A stretch of DNA of 64,000 bases from Lewinella sp. JB7. GTDB lineage: Bacteria > Bacteroidota > Bacteroidia > Chitinophagales > Saprospiraceae. Both the position numbers and the translations under genes were made by a program. This document shows, piece after piece, positions 50,646 to 58,672 of the stretch. Location of the stretch: contig NZ_JANCTD010000001.1 of assembly GCF_024297185.1 (NCBI RefSeq), positions 1 to 64,000 on the forward strand, in the 5' to 3' direction. How positions within the stretch are numbered: the stretch's first letter is position 1; every line of letters begins with the position of its first letter. The notes below the pieces were generated by a model. It saw only the letters and a list, made by a program, of their open reading frames with translations. It ran no database searches and had not been told where the DNA came from.

Positions 50646-52166
50646 CTAAAAAGTGAGTCGCTCCATGTGCACGTCGAGGGCCTGACTGTCGCCGTCGTAC
50701 TCGATGATGGCCAGGTACCCTTCCTTGGCGGGTAGGACGATCGCTTTGTCCGTCGTGGTCGCAAAGTCAATTCGCTCCTGCATGATGTCCCCGTCGAGGT
50801 ACACGCAGACTTGCACGCCATGGCTGGCCTCCCGTTTGTCTTCCCCCCTGCCCAACTCGTAGGTCGCGATGATCGTCCCCCGGTTGTCGTGCAGGAAATT
50901 GAAGTCGAAAATGCCGCGGGCGTTTGCGTAGTTGCCCATGAGGGCGGCCTTGGGTACGCCCAGCATAAAGCCCGAGACTCCGAAGGCGGAACCGGAAGAA
51001 CTTCCCTTTTCAACGATGTCCACTTTTTCCAGGGACATGTCGGGGTACAAACTGATGAGTACCCCCGCATTGGTCTTCACGTAAATATTCATGACGCGGT
51101 AGAATTCCCCGGCCAGGATGAGTCCGCCCTCGGGAGTCACCGCCAGATCGTGAAGCATCAGGTTTCCGTACTCGCTGACCTTGCCCGACTTTTTCACGTC
51201 GAATTCCGAACGCATTACGTCCGCCACGGATATGGACTGTCCTTTTTTCAGTTTACCAGTCGCGGAAAACCGCAGGGCATGGATATTCTCGGGCGATTCG
51301 GTAAACAGGGCCGGCTTCTTACCCACGTCATATCCGTACACGACGACGTCGTCACCGGCGGCCTTGCCGCCCATGAAGCGGATCATGGGTTCTCCCTTTT
51401 CGGGCGCGTAGCTGAACAACCGCCTCCCGGTCGCCAGGTCGAAACCGACGACTTTCATGTCGTGTTTCTTCGCGGGAAACGCCGATTTGGAGAAGATCCC
51501 CATCAGCAGAAATTCGTCGTTAGAGCCCAGGTAGATGGCTCCTTCGGTATGGATCTTTTTATCCCGGCTGGACGATCTCCATCCCCGCTCCTCGGCGGCA
51601 TTGGGTACCATCGTAAGCAGGTAATGTCCGCCGGAGGTAATGAACTTTTTCTTCGCGTTCAGGCCGACGTGGAGGAATCCTTCCGGGGTCGGGATCAGGG
51701 GGCGAATACCGTAGAGGTTGACCTTGATCGGGTTGTTGAAGGCCTCGTATTCCCGGGTATCGTACATGCTGTACGGGAGGGCGGTCTTCTTTACGAACTG
51801 CCCGTCGCCGTCGAGCACGATGAGCCACTTCTTTTCCTGATCGTGATTGACGACCAGTACCCCCAGGTTGGTCCCGTTATACGCGACGTCTATTACGGTG
51901 ATGTCTCCGTAATCGTCCAGGTCTTGTTCGCCGATCTTGTTCAGGTCCTGGTCCATCAGCTGGATGGTATAGAAGCCCTGATCGGTACCCGTTTTGTGGT
52001 AGTTGAGCAGGTAGTATCCTACGATTTCGCCCGCCGTTTCCAGTACGCCGCTCTTGTTGAAGTAGGTCGATTCTACTTCGGCGAAGGAGGCGCGCTGGGC
52101 GGAAAGCCGGGACGTGGAGAGAAAAATGCTACAGAAAATGAAAAAAAGGATGGTGCGGGTTGTCAT
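50646..52166 (-). CDS. Exported protein of unknown function, beta-rich
   Basis: I do not recognise this 506-residue protein. A signal peptide (ILFFIFCSIFLSTSRLSAQ) precedes a beta-rich body with repeated short strands and turns (VLVVNHDQEKKWLIVLDGDG; GFLHVGLNAKKKFITSGGHY; GGLILAGEFYRVMNIYVKTN), suggestive of a beta-propeller. There is no T9SS domain. Its start overlaps the M48 protease stop by 4 nt (ATGA), so both come from one mRNA. A protein of similar size and style is encoded divergently at 53816, possibly a distant paralogue (inference from layout). Confidence 0.75.
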   Translation of the reverse strand: MTTRTILFFIFCSIFLSTSRLSAQRASFAEVESTYFNKSGVLETAGEIVGYYLLNYHKTGTDQGFYTIQLMDQDLNKIGEQDLDDYGDITVIDVAYNGTNLGVLVVNHDQEKKWLIVLDGDGQFVKKTALPYSMYDTREYEAFNNPIKVNLYGIRPLIPTPEGFLHVGLNAKKKFITSGGHYLLTMVPNAAEERGWRSSSRDKKIHTEGAIYLGSNDEFLLMGIFSKSAFPAKKHDMKVVGFDLATGRRLFSYAPEKGEPMIRFMGGKAAGDDVVVYGYDVGKKPALFTESPENIHALRFSATGKLKKGQSISVADVMRSEFDVKKSGKVSEYGNLMLHDLAVTPEGGLILAGEFYRVMNIYVKTNAGVLISLYPDMSLEKVDIVEKGSSSGSAFGVSGFMLGVPKAALMGNYANARGIFDFNFLHDNRGTIIATYELGRGEDKREASHGVQVCVYLDGDIMQERIDFATTTDKAIVLPAKEGYLAIIEYDGDSQALDVHMERLTF

Positions 52167-53545
52167 TCGTCTAGTGTGTTGAAATAGTGAGTGGCCTCCT
52201 CGTGCAGTCGGGCGAGTGTGCTCTCCCGGGGGAAGGCGGCGGCCCGTTCGGCGAGGTAGGCTAGGGTGAGTCGTTGGAGTTCGCTGTTGCGGATCTGGTG
52301 CAACAGCAGGAGAAGTTGGCGGGCGCCGGCGTCGTCAAAGTAACCGGTGGGGGGGATGCGGCGACCGAAGTCGTGGTCTTCGATGGATCGGTAAGTATTC
52401 AGCAGGGCCCGGCCGATGGCCTCCACGTAAAAGGGATCGTCGGGGGTAGCGGCCAGGGCGGCAACGGACATGCAGATGGCATGAGCGCTCAGGCCCCGCT
52501 CGAGGTAGCGGGTCACGATCAGCCGGCGACTCGGCTCAATCCAGTCGTGGTCGGAGGAGTCCGGCCCGGCGGCGGAATCCACGCCGATCCGAAGGCGAGC
52601 CCCGGTAATACGCTCCGCCAGGTTGGGGTGGGTGGCAAGGCTGTCTTTCTGCCAGAACATCCGTTTTTCGCCATCCTCTTCCGCGCCGCCGAACGATCCG
52701 CCGAACATTACCCGGGGGGCGGCGATCCACTTCTCCTTAAAGGGGTAGCTTTTGGTGTGCAGGGCGAGCTGGAGGGCGGAATCGGGAAGCACGAAGGGAT
52801 CGTCATCGCGAAGTTTGGTCAGGGACGTGGCCGCCGCGCTAGCTTGAAAGCCAGAGCGCAGGAGGTAGGTCATGCCGAGCGAGTCGGCGGCTAGTTCGTT
52901 GCTCCGGCCGTGGCGGCTTTGTTCGTAGACCAGGTCGCGCATTTCGCTCATGACCTTGTGCCGGCCCTCGCGGCGGAGGCGGCGACGGAGTGCCCGTTCT
53001 TCCTTGCGGTCGGCGGGTTCGCGGGAGCGCTGCTGAACCAGAAAGCCGAGCTTATCCCGCAGGTGCAGCAGTTGATCGTGGGCCAGTTCGTGGCCGAAAA
53101 CGGATGCCAGCTCGTCCCGGCTGCTCATACGAGTGAGGAGGCCGATGTTGACGACGAAGAGTCCGTCGCCCAGGCTGGCGGCGTTGGCCGACGGCGACCG
53201 ACTGATGAATACGAGGGGTTCGAGCGCGAGCGCGTTGGCGGTGACCAGTTCAGTAAAAATGTCTTCGACAAACTGCTGCAGTGCCGGCTGAAAGAGGTAG
53301 CTGCCGTCGAGGACGGCGTCCTTCAGGTCGTCGGCCCGTTCGAGGAAAATTTCTTGAACAATATTCCTCTCCGCCGGGGGAAAAGTAGCGATGCTCCGTT
53401 CGGTAATCCGATCCAGCCTGGCGAACAGTGTAGTGGTATCCGACGGCAGGTAGGCGACCGGGAGTACCGTGTCTTGCGCCGATGCAAAGAGAGAGGCACA
53501 CGAAAATATAATTAGGGTAGATAAACGACCGTAAAGGGAATGCAA
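52163..53545 (-). CDS. Exported M48-family metalloprotease
   Basis: A 460-residue peptidase with a signal peptide (LSTLIIFSCASLFASAQ) and the zinc motif HELAH (His152, Glu153, His156) inside VFGHELAHDQLLHLRDKLG; the third ligand is likely the Glu in RSNELAADSLGM. Resemblance is to periplasmic BepA/LoiP-type M48 enzymes, which handle misfolded outer-membrane proteins. No ATG suits the signal peptide; TTG 53545 (encoding MHSLYGRLST) is my choice, with GTG 53578 the alternative. Translation is coupled to the downstream unknown gene. The promoter region is shared with the divergent gene at 53816. Confidence 0.85.
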   Translation of the reverse strand: MHSLYGRLSTLIIFSCASLFASAQDTVLPVAYLPSDTTTLFARLDRITERSIATFPPAERNIVQEIFLERADDLKDAVLDGSYLFQPALQQFVEDIFTELVTANALALEPLVFISRSPSANAASLGDGLFVVNIGLLTRMSSRDELASVFGHELAHDQLLHLRDKLGFLVQQRSREPADRKEERALRRRLRREGRHKVMSEMRDLVYEQSRHGRSNELAADSLGMTYLLRSGFQASAAATSLTKLRDDDPFVLPDSALQLALHTKSYPFKEKWIAAPRVMFGGSFGGAEEDGEKRMFWQKDSLATHPNLAERITGARLRIGVDSAAGPDSSDHDWIEPSRRLIVTRYLERGLSAHAICMSVAALAATPDDPFYVEAIGRALLNTYRSIEDHDFGRRIPPTGYFDDAGARQLLLLLHQIRNSELQRLTLAYLAERAAAFPRESTLARLHEEATHYFNTLDE

Positions 53546-53815
53546 GGAGGTGTGTTGTTGGGCGGCACGTCTAAGCACGTTCTTAATAAAAAATCGTGCG
53601 TCGCGCGGCGTGGCTTCTAGTGAAGTATGTAGAAACAAATATACGTAAAAGTGGTCCTCGGGGGAAGCCCGTTCGGGATAAGCGTACGACCGTTGTGTAT
53701 CCTCCCCGCCAAAACTTCCCCCCTGAACTGCGTACAATGCCTTAGCTTAGGTGTTGGAAGGATGACCGCCGCGATGAGCGCGGGTCCCGGCCACCCGGAA
53801 TTATTTTCGTACTCA
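53546..53815. other. Divergent spacer between the M48 and 53816 genes
   Basis: This 270-bp region should contain both promoters. Frames stay open on both strands, but the predicted peptides resemble nothing and lack codon-usage support. I see no strong TAnnTTTG element or repeat. Confidence 0.4.
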
Positions 53816-55270
53816 ATGGATATGCGTAGTACCCTGTTTGTTTGCTTTATTTTGATGCTTTGCTCCTGCGTCCGCGCCCAGGTACTGACCGTGAGCGAAG
53901 AGATTCCCATGCGTAACGATACCGAATACACCCTGGTGGGTAAACTGGGCGGGCAGGTGCTGCTGTTGCAGGATCGGGAGAACAAGCACCTGCTCACCGC
54001 CTACGGCCGCAGTATGAACGAGAGCTGGGAAAAAGACCTCGAACTGCGGGGCCGGAATATTCGCATGCTCGAGGCAGTAGCCGATCAGGACGGCAGTGGA
54101 TTTCACCTCCTGTACCTCTTCCGCGAACGGGGCCGTAATCATTTACAACTCGACCGCTACAATCCCGCCGGCAACCTGCAGGACAGCGTGACCCTGGTGG
54201 ATTTCGGCCTCTTCGTCTCCTCCCCCGAAGACGAGATCTTTCGGTCCGAGGACGAATCCAAACTCCTCATGCTTTTGGTGGAGCAACAGAGCAAGGCGCG
54301 CTACCTGGGCATCGACCTGGACAGTATGCAACTCCTCTATGACCAGGAAGTGGAGCCGGAAAAGTTCTTTTACAACGAGGACTTTCTGCAGGCCGAGATC
54401 AGCAATCGCGGCGATATGTACTTCGTGGTGGAACGCGACAACTTCAAAAGCAAGCGCAAGGAACACCGCTATGAGGTGTACACCCACCGGGCCAACGGCG
54501 GGCAAACCGGTATGATCGACGTTAACCTGGGGGATAGCCTGACTTACGACGTCTTTTTCCGCTACGACAATATGAACCGGCGACTGACGGCCGGGGGGCT
54601 GTACTCCACGAAGGACTTCGTGCGGGCCGAGGGATACTTTTACGTGTGGATCAATCCCGATAACCCCCGCGACCTGCTGCGCCCCCACTTTCAGCGGTTT
54701 CCCCTGAATCTGGTCAAGAACGTGGAGGGAAAGAAATACAGTAAGCGCAACCCCGGCATCAATGACCTCACCGTGCGCGATGCCGTATTGCGCCGTGACG
54801 GGGGTATGGTCATGATCACCGAGCGCGACCGGCGGCTGCAGCGGCGGGGCGGCGCTACCCAAAATCAACTGCTGAACACCTACGGCGGTCGTCCTTTGGT
54901 TGATTACCACTTCGACGAGATCGTCGTGTTTGCCGTAAATCCCGACGGCACGCCCCACTGGAGCAATATTATGCACAAGAAGCAGTACAGTCAGGACGAT
55001 AACGGGGTGTATTCCAGCTTCTTTCTGTTAGAAAGCCCGAGCCGGCTGCGCTTTCTCTTCAACGACGAAATTCGTTTCGAGAACACGGTTAGCGAGTACG
55101 TGCTGAACGGGCGCGGGGAATTCGACCGCAATAGCCTGTTCCATACCCGCGACCTCGATCTGCGGCTCCGGTTCCGCGACGGCGTACAGGTTGCCAGTAA
55201 CGAACTCGTACTACCCAGCGAGCACCGCAACCGCTTACGACTGGTGAAGATGACCTACGACGCCCGATGA
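53816..55270 (+). CDS. Exported protein of unknown function, beta-rich
   Basis: I do not recognise this 484-residue protein. It has a signal peptide (STLFVCFILMLCSCVRAQ) and a beta-rich body with a regular strand pattern (TLVGKLGGQVLLLQDRENKH; GSGFHLLYLFRERGRNHLQL; AVLRRDGGMVMITERDRRLQ), compatible with a beta-propeller. It ends LRLVKMTYDAR without a T9SS domain. The start could be ATG 53816 or ATG 53822. Its stop overlaps the next small gene by 4 nt (ATGA). It faces the M48-unknown pair across a 270-bp spacer; the whole divergent group may form one envelope-maintenance unit (inference). Confidence 0.75.
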   Translation: MDMRSTLFVCFILMLCSCVRAQVLTVSEEIPMRNDTEYTLVGKLGGQVLLLQDRENKHLLTAYGRSMNESWEKDLELRGRNIRMLEAVADQDGSGFHLLYLFRERGRNHLQLDRYNPAGNLQDSVTLVDFGLFVSSPEDEIFRSEDESKLLMLLVEQQSKARYLGIDLDSMQLLYDQEVEPEKFFYNEDFLQAEISNRGDMYFVVERDNFKSKRKEHRYEVYTHRANGGQTGMIDVNLGDSLTYDVFFRYDNMNRRLTAGGLYSTKDFVRAEGYFYVWINPDNPRDLLRPHFQRFPLNLVKNVEGKKYSKRNPGINDLTVRDAVLRRDGGMVMITERDRRLQRRGGATQNQLLNTYGGRPLVDYHFDEIVVFAVNPDGTPHWSNIMHKKQYSQDDNGVYSSFFLLESPSRLRFLFNDEIRFENTVSEYVLNGRGEFDRNSLFHTRDLDLRLRFRDGVQVASNELVLPSEHRNRLRLVKMTYDAR

Positions 55271-55680
55271 AGGCCCTCCTTTCCTTGCTGTGCCTCCTTA
55301 TTTTCGGATGTAGCCCCCGGCTTGCCGAAGGCGTCCACTTGCTAAAGGTCGACGAACCCGTGCATCTACTGAGCGGCGAGTCGGCGAAAACCCGGAAAAA
55401 ATCTCTGGAGCTGATCACCTTCGTGGAAGTATTGGAGGATAGTCGCTGTCCCACCGGTGTGCAGTGCATACAGGCGGGCCGGGCGGTCGTCGGACTCAGG
55501 GTGCTTCGTAACGGTATCCTTGAAAATCAGTCGGTCACGATCGACGGTGAGGGACTGATGGTCACGGATGGGGGTACCTTACGGCTTGTCGGTCTCGAAC
55601 CCTATCCTGATGCCGCCGTTGAGGAACCTGAGCCGTATCGATTGGTCGTACGTTTAATGGCGGACGAACGGGAGCGGTAG
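55267..55680 (+). CDS. Small exported protein or lipoprotein, unknown function
   Basis: A 137-residue protein with a signal sequence ending LLCLLIFGCSP, so the Cys is a likely lipidation site. The body contains EVLEDSRCPTGVQCIQAGRA, a two-Cys motif I associate with small Bacteroidota proteins of unknown role, and a short beta-sandwich-like remainder. It starts inside the previous stop (ATGA), so it is cotranslated with the 484-residue exported protein. No enzymatic motif is visible. Confidence 0.75.
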   Translation: MKALLSLLCLLIFGCSPRLAEGVHLLKVDEPVHLLSGESAKTRKKSLELITFVEVLEDSRCPTGVQCIQAGRAVVGLRVLRNGILENQSVTIDGEGLMVTDGGTLRLVGLEPYPDAAVEEPEPYRLVVRLMADERER

Positions 55681-55742
55681 CCGGAGCCGGGCGGCAGCGA
55701 ATGGTGTATGGCGCATCCGTAAATGGTAAATTGTAAATCCCT

Positions 55743-56432
55743 ATGTTCTTTCCCACCGGCGACGACCAGGTCCGCGGCGGTCACCGCCCCCACTTTTCCT
55801 ACGGCCTCATCGCCCTGAACGTGTTGATATTTGCCTACCAGTACAGTCTGGGACCGGAGGCGGGACAGGAATTCGTGTACCAGTGGGGCACGATCCCGGA
55901 GCGCATTCAGTCGGGAAGCGGCTACGCTACCCTGATCACGAGTATGTTCCTGCACGGCGGTTGGTTGCACCTGCTGGGCAATATGCTGTACCTGTGGATC
56001 TTTTCCGATAACATCGAAGCGACGATCGGCAACGTGAAGTTCATCGCGTTTTACCTGCTGGGCGGGCTGGCGGCCGGTCTGTGCCACATCTACTTCAACA
56101 GCGGCAGTCCGGTACCGGCGGTGGGGGCCAGCGGGGCACTGTCGGCGGTAATGGGGGCCTATATCGTGCTGTTTCCCCGGTCGAACGTGCGTGGGTACTT
56201 CTTTTTCTTCCGGATCACGGTGCCGGCTTTCGTGTTTCTGGGCTTCTGGTTTTATCAGCAGTCCTCGGCCGGCTTCGCCAGTCTGCAGGATAGCGCCGGG
56301 ACGGGCATTGCCTGGTGGGCTCACATCGGTGGCTTCGTATTCGGAGTGCTGGCGGGATTTTACTTCCGGGCCACCCACTACATTCCGCGCCATTCCGATG
56401 GCTACGCATCGGGGGATGACATCACCTTTTAG
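55743..56432 (+). CDS. Rhomboid-family intramembrane serine protease
   Basis: A 229-residue inner-membrane protease with six or so helices. Family marks are TSMFLHGGWLHLLGNMLYLW (loop 1 and the His/Asn of helix 2), the nucleophile GASGALSAVMGAY and the catalytic His in WAHIGGFVFGVLAG, giving the Ser-His dyad. It cleaves single-pass membrane proteins; substrates are unknown. The N-terminus is short and cytoplasmic. An A/T-rich run with AAATTGTAAATCC lies just before the ATG, and the stop codon is the first part of a 25-bp hairpin repeat unit. Confidence 0.95.
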   Translation: MFFPTGDDQVRGGHRPHFSYGLIALNVLIFAYQYSLGPEAGQEFVYQWGTIPERIQSGSGYATLITSMFLHGGWLHLLGNMLYLWIFSDNIEATIGNVKFIAFYLLGGLAAGLCHIYFNSGSPVPAVGASGALSAVMGAYIVLFPRSNVRGYFFFFRITVPAFVFLGFWFYQQSSAGFASLQDSAGTGIAWWAHIGGFVFGVLAGFYFRATHYIPRHSDGYASGDDITF

Positions 56433-56480
56433 TACGAGGCGGTCTCCGACCGCGCAGTACGAGGCGGCCTCCGGCCGCGC
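56431..56480. repeat. Two tandem 25-bp hairpin units with compensatory changes
   Basis: Units 56431-56455 and 56456-56480 both begin AGTACGAG and contain GCGGTCTCCGACCGC or GCGGCCTCCGGCCGC. They differ at two positions only, T to C in the left arm and A to G in the right arm, which keep the stem paired. They belong to the hairpin family at 8.2 and 9.1 kb, and the first unit includes the end of the rhomboid stop codon. Confidence 0.9.
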
Positions 56481-56541
56481 TGGATGGACGGAAGGCAACT
56501 TCCGAAAAGCGAGAAGCGTTCCTAAATCACAAGCGGTAAAG

Positions 56542-56781
56542 ATGGCTAAACGGCTGAAAAAGAGCGTAAAGACTGACAATGCTGCGGAAGATAACGGACC
56601 AAAAATCTCCGAGCACGAATTGAGAAACCTTGTTCGTACTATCGTCAGAGAAGAATTAACTCAGTTACAATCGCAGCTGCTTAGGTCACAAGATCAATCA
56701 TTTACCGAGGGTCAATCCGTTGATCGTTTGGCGGAGCATATCTTCGAGAAGTACGATGATTTATTTAAGAACTTGGCCTAA
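56542..56781 (+). CDS. Small protein of unknown function, AT-rich gene
   Basis: A 79-residue, charged, helix-rich protein (MAKRLKKSVKTDNAAEDNGP; EHELRNLVRTIVREELTQLQ; RLAEHIFEKYDDLFKNLA). It has no signal peptide or membrane segment. Base composition and codons (many AAG, GAT, TTA, CAA) are distinctly more AT-rich than neighbours, suggesting recent acquisition or an unusual expression class. A Lys-rich start and an acidic amphipathic body are compatible with a small DNA- or protein-binding partner such as an antitoxin or chaperone, but no toxin-like gene adjoins. Function unknown. Confidence 0.6.
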   Translation: MAKRLKKSVKTDNAAEDNGPKISEHELRNLVRTIVREELTQLQSQLLRSQDQSFTEGQSVDRLAEHIFEKYDDLFKNLA

Positions 56782-56956
56782 TGCATTATCTATCTTTTGA
56801 TATGCTTTTGCATTGCTATAGATTGACCGTGCGACGGCCCAGCGCCCAATTTGTTCCGCCGGATAACTTCCTTAACCGTAAAGCACTGGAATATCCGGTG
56901 GAGACGATTAACCGTACGGCAGCATTATGACTCCTCACCGTTTCCCAGTCATTCAC

Positions 56957-56964
56957 TAACTTTA
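56957..56964 (+). promoter_or_regulatory. -7-like element TAACTTTA before the 71-residue protein
   Basis: TAACTTTA fits TAnnTTTn and ends 22 nt before the ATG at 56987, a normal leader length. No convincing TTTG lies at -33. The rest of 56782-56956 shows no gene or repeat I recognise. Confidence 0.4.
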
Positions 56965-56986
56965 GTTCAGTACCAACTGGTCTGCC

Positions 56987-57202
56987 ATGCCCACCGCCCA
57001 CCTCACCCGCGAAGAACTCAAATCCGCCATGCGCGCCCTCCTCATCCGGGAGCCCGAACTCTTCTTCGAGGTGGTCCAGGAGCTCCGCGAGGAGGTAGAG
57101 GAGGTGCCCCCCGCCGAACACGCCACCGAGCAGGAAAAGCTCCGCGCCATGATCGAGGAAGAATTCATGCAACTGGGGGAGGTGTTCCGGGGATTCGCCT
57201 AG
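56987..57202 (+). CDS. Small acidic helical protein, unknown function
   Basis: A 71-residue protein (LTREELKSAMRALLIREPEL; LREEVEEVPPAEHATEQEKL; MIEEEFMQLGEVFRGFA). It is acidic, predicted all-helical, with no signal peptide. Codon use matches the region and a -7-like element precedes it, which favours a real gene. Small proteins of this form occur in many Bacteroidota, some as antitoxin-like or regulatory partners, but I cannot assign one. It converges with the Nudix gene, whose stop lies 3 nt away. Confidence 0.6.
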   Translation: MPTAHLTREELKSAMRALLIREPELFFEVVQELREEVEEVPPAEHATEQEKLRAMIEEEFMQLGEVFRGFA

Positions 57203-57205
57203 CTG

Positions 57206-57850
57206 CTAGGACGGGCGACCTAGTTCGACCAGTTCTCCGACGATCATCGCGGTCGCACCCCATACGGCTTCCCCGGCCACGATCCAGTGGGGGACTTCCT
57301 TCAGGATCATACCGTTGAAGAGTCGCTTATCGTGGTAGGCAACGGCATCGTCGACAAAAAAGCCGGTCAGGGGAAGCTCCAGCGTCCGTTCGACCTCACT
57401 GGCCTGCAGCACGAAACGGGGACGGTCGGGGAGGTAGCCGACGAAGGGATTGACCAGGTAGTTGCTGACGGGGATGTACAGTGGAGTCAGTTCGCCCACC
57501 AGCTCAACCGCGGCGGAATCGATCCCGACTTCCTCCTCCGCTTCCCGCAGCGCCGTCGCGGCGGGGTCCGCGTCGTGGGCGTCGGCCGCGCCGCCGGGGA
57601 ATGAGATCTGTCCGCCGTGGCGATCGCCGGGCGGGCTGGTGCGCTGAATGAAGAGGAGCTTCAGTTCGCCGTCGCTGGGATAGATGAGTGCCAGGACGGA
57701 GGCGGCGCGGGCGGTTTCGGGGGCCTCGGTATGGTGTTGGCGTAGCGCGTGACCCATTATTTCCTGGGCCCGGTAGCCGGGAAGCTCACCGGTGGCCAGA
57801 CGCCGGCGGATGCGATCGAAGTATTCGGTACCCGCGGGGGCGGTGGGCAT
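57206..57850 (-). CDS. CoA pyrophosphatase-type Nudix hydrolase (NudL-like)
   Basis: A 214-residue Nudix enzyme. The CoA-specific upstream motif is recognisable (LLFIQRTSPPGDRHGGQISF then PGG) and leads into the Nudix box, GGAADAHDADPAATALREAEEEVGI in two pieces with the catalytic REAEEEVG. Such enzymes split CoA or acyl-CoA into 3',5'-ADP and phosphopantetheine, recycling the cofactor. Its start codon directly abuts the stop of the HemD-like gene upstream in the same operon direction. Length is typical of the group. Confidence 0.9.
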   Translation of the reverse strand: MPTAPAGTEYFDRIRRRLATGELPGYRAQEIMGHALRQHHTEAPETARAASVLALIYPSDGELKLLFIQRTSPPGDRHGGQISFPGGAADAHDADPAATALREAEEEVGIDSAAVELVGELTPLYIPVSNYLVNPFVGYLPDRPRFVLQASEVERTLELPLTGFFVDDAVAYHDKRLFNGMILKEVPHWIVAGEAVWGATAMIVGELVELGRPS

Positions 57851-58630
57851 CTACGGTTTGTTCGACTTCTTGAGGTAGTTTTCCAGGGCCATGCCCATGC
57901 TCGGTACCCGGGGCGGGTCGGGGGCAATATTGACCGTGAGCCCGTGACGCTCCACGGCGGCGGTGGTCTTACGGCCGGCTACGGCCAGGCGGGTGTCCCG
58001 CTGTTTGAAGTCGGGAAAGTTCTCGTACAGCGAGTCGATGCCGAGGGGGCTGTAGAAGATGATGATGTCGTAAAATACGCTGCCGAGGTCGCTCAGGTCG
58101 GCGGATAGCGTACGGTACATAAGGGCGGGCGTCCAGTCGAAGTTGTTCTCGTCGAGGTACTGCGCCACGAATTCGGAGCCGAGATTGCCGGTCGGCAACA
58201 AGAATTTTTCCTTGCTGCGGTGCTTCTTGAGGGTGGGGGCCAGATCCTGTATGGTCCGCTGGCCGTAGAATACCTTACGCTTACGGTATACGATGAACTT
58301 CTGCAGGTAGTTGGCGATGGCCTCGGTCATGCAGTAGTACTTCGTATCCTGGCTCATCTCAATGCGCAGGGCCTTGCAGAGCCGGAAGAAGTGTTCGATG
58401 GCCAGTTTGGAGGTGAAGATCACGGCGGTGAACTCGTCCGGGCGCACGCGCTCCTTGCGGAACTCCTTTTCTGAAAGGCCTTTGACCTCGATGAAGGGCC
58501 GCCAGTCGATCTGTAGGCCGTACTTTTCCTCCAACTTGGCGAAAGGACTCCGCTCGGGTTCTGGCTGGGAGACCAGGATAGTACGTACGGGTTTGTAACC
58601 TTCCTGTGGGGATTGACTTTCAGCCGCCAT
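57851..58630 (-). CDS. hemD: Uroporphyrinogen-III synthase-like protein
   Basis: A 259-residue protein of the HemD fold, which closes hydroxymethylbilane into uroporphyrinogen III in haem biosynthesis. Visible are VRTILVSQPEPERSPFAKLE at the N-terminus, AVIFTSKLAIEHFFRL, ALMYRTLSADLSDL, and DIIIFYSPLGIDSLYENFPD in the second half with LAVAGRKTTAAVERHGL, which match the Thr/Ser and Tyr positions typical of this very divergent family. Bacteroidota often keep this gene next to a DUF4271 gene, as here. I prefer ATG 58630 over the in-frame TTG 58639. hemB is elsewhere (38.9 kb). Confidence 0.85.
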   Translation of the reverse strand: MAAESQSPQEGYKPVRTILVSQPEPERSPFAKLEEKYGLQIDWRPFIEVKGLSEKEFRKERVRPDEFTAVIFTSKLAIEHFFRLCKALRIEMSQDTKYYCMTEAIANYLQKFIVYRKRKVFYGQRTIQDLAPTLKKHRSKEKFLLPTGNLGSEFVAQYLDENNFDWTPALMYRTLSADLSDLGSVFYDIIIFYSPLGIDSLYENFPDFKQRDTRLAVAGRKTTAAVERHGLTVNIAPDPPRVPSMGMALENYLKKSNKP

Positions 58631-58672
58631 AGGTGTCAATTGTAATCAGTGAGTCTTTTAGGGATCCTCCAC

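Noticed and set aside
53651-53815. Upstream extension of the 484-residue exported protein
   Set aside because: It would bury the clear signal peptide at 53816-53880 in the interior of the protein.
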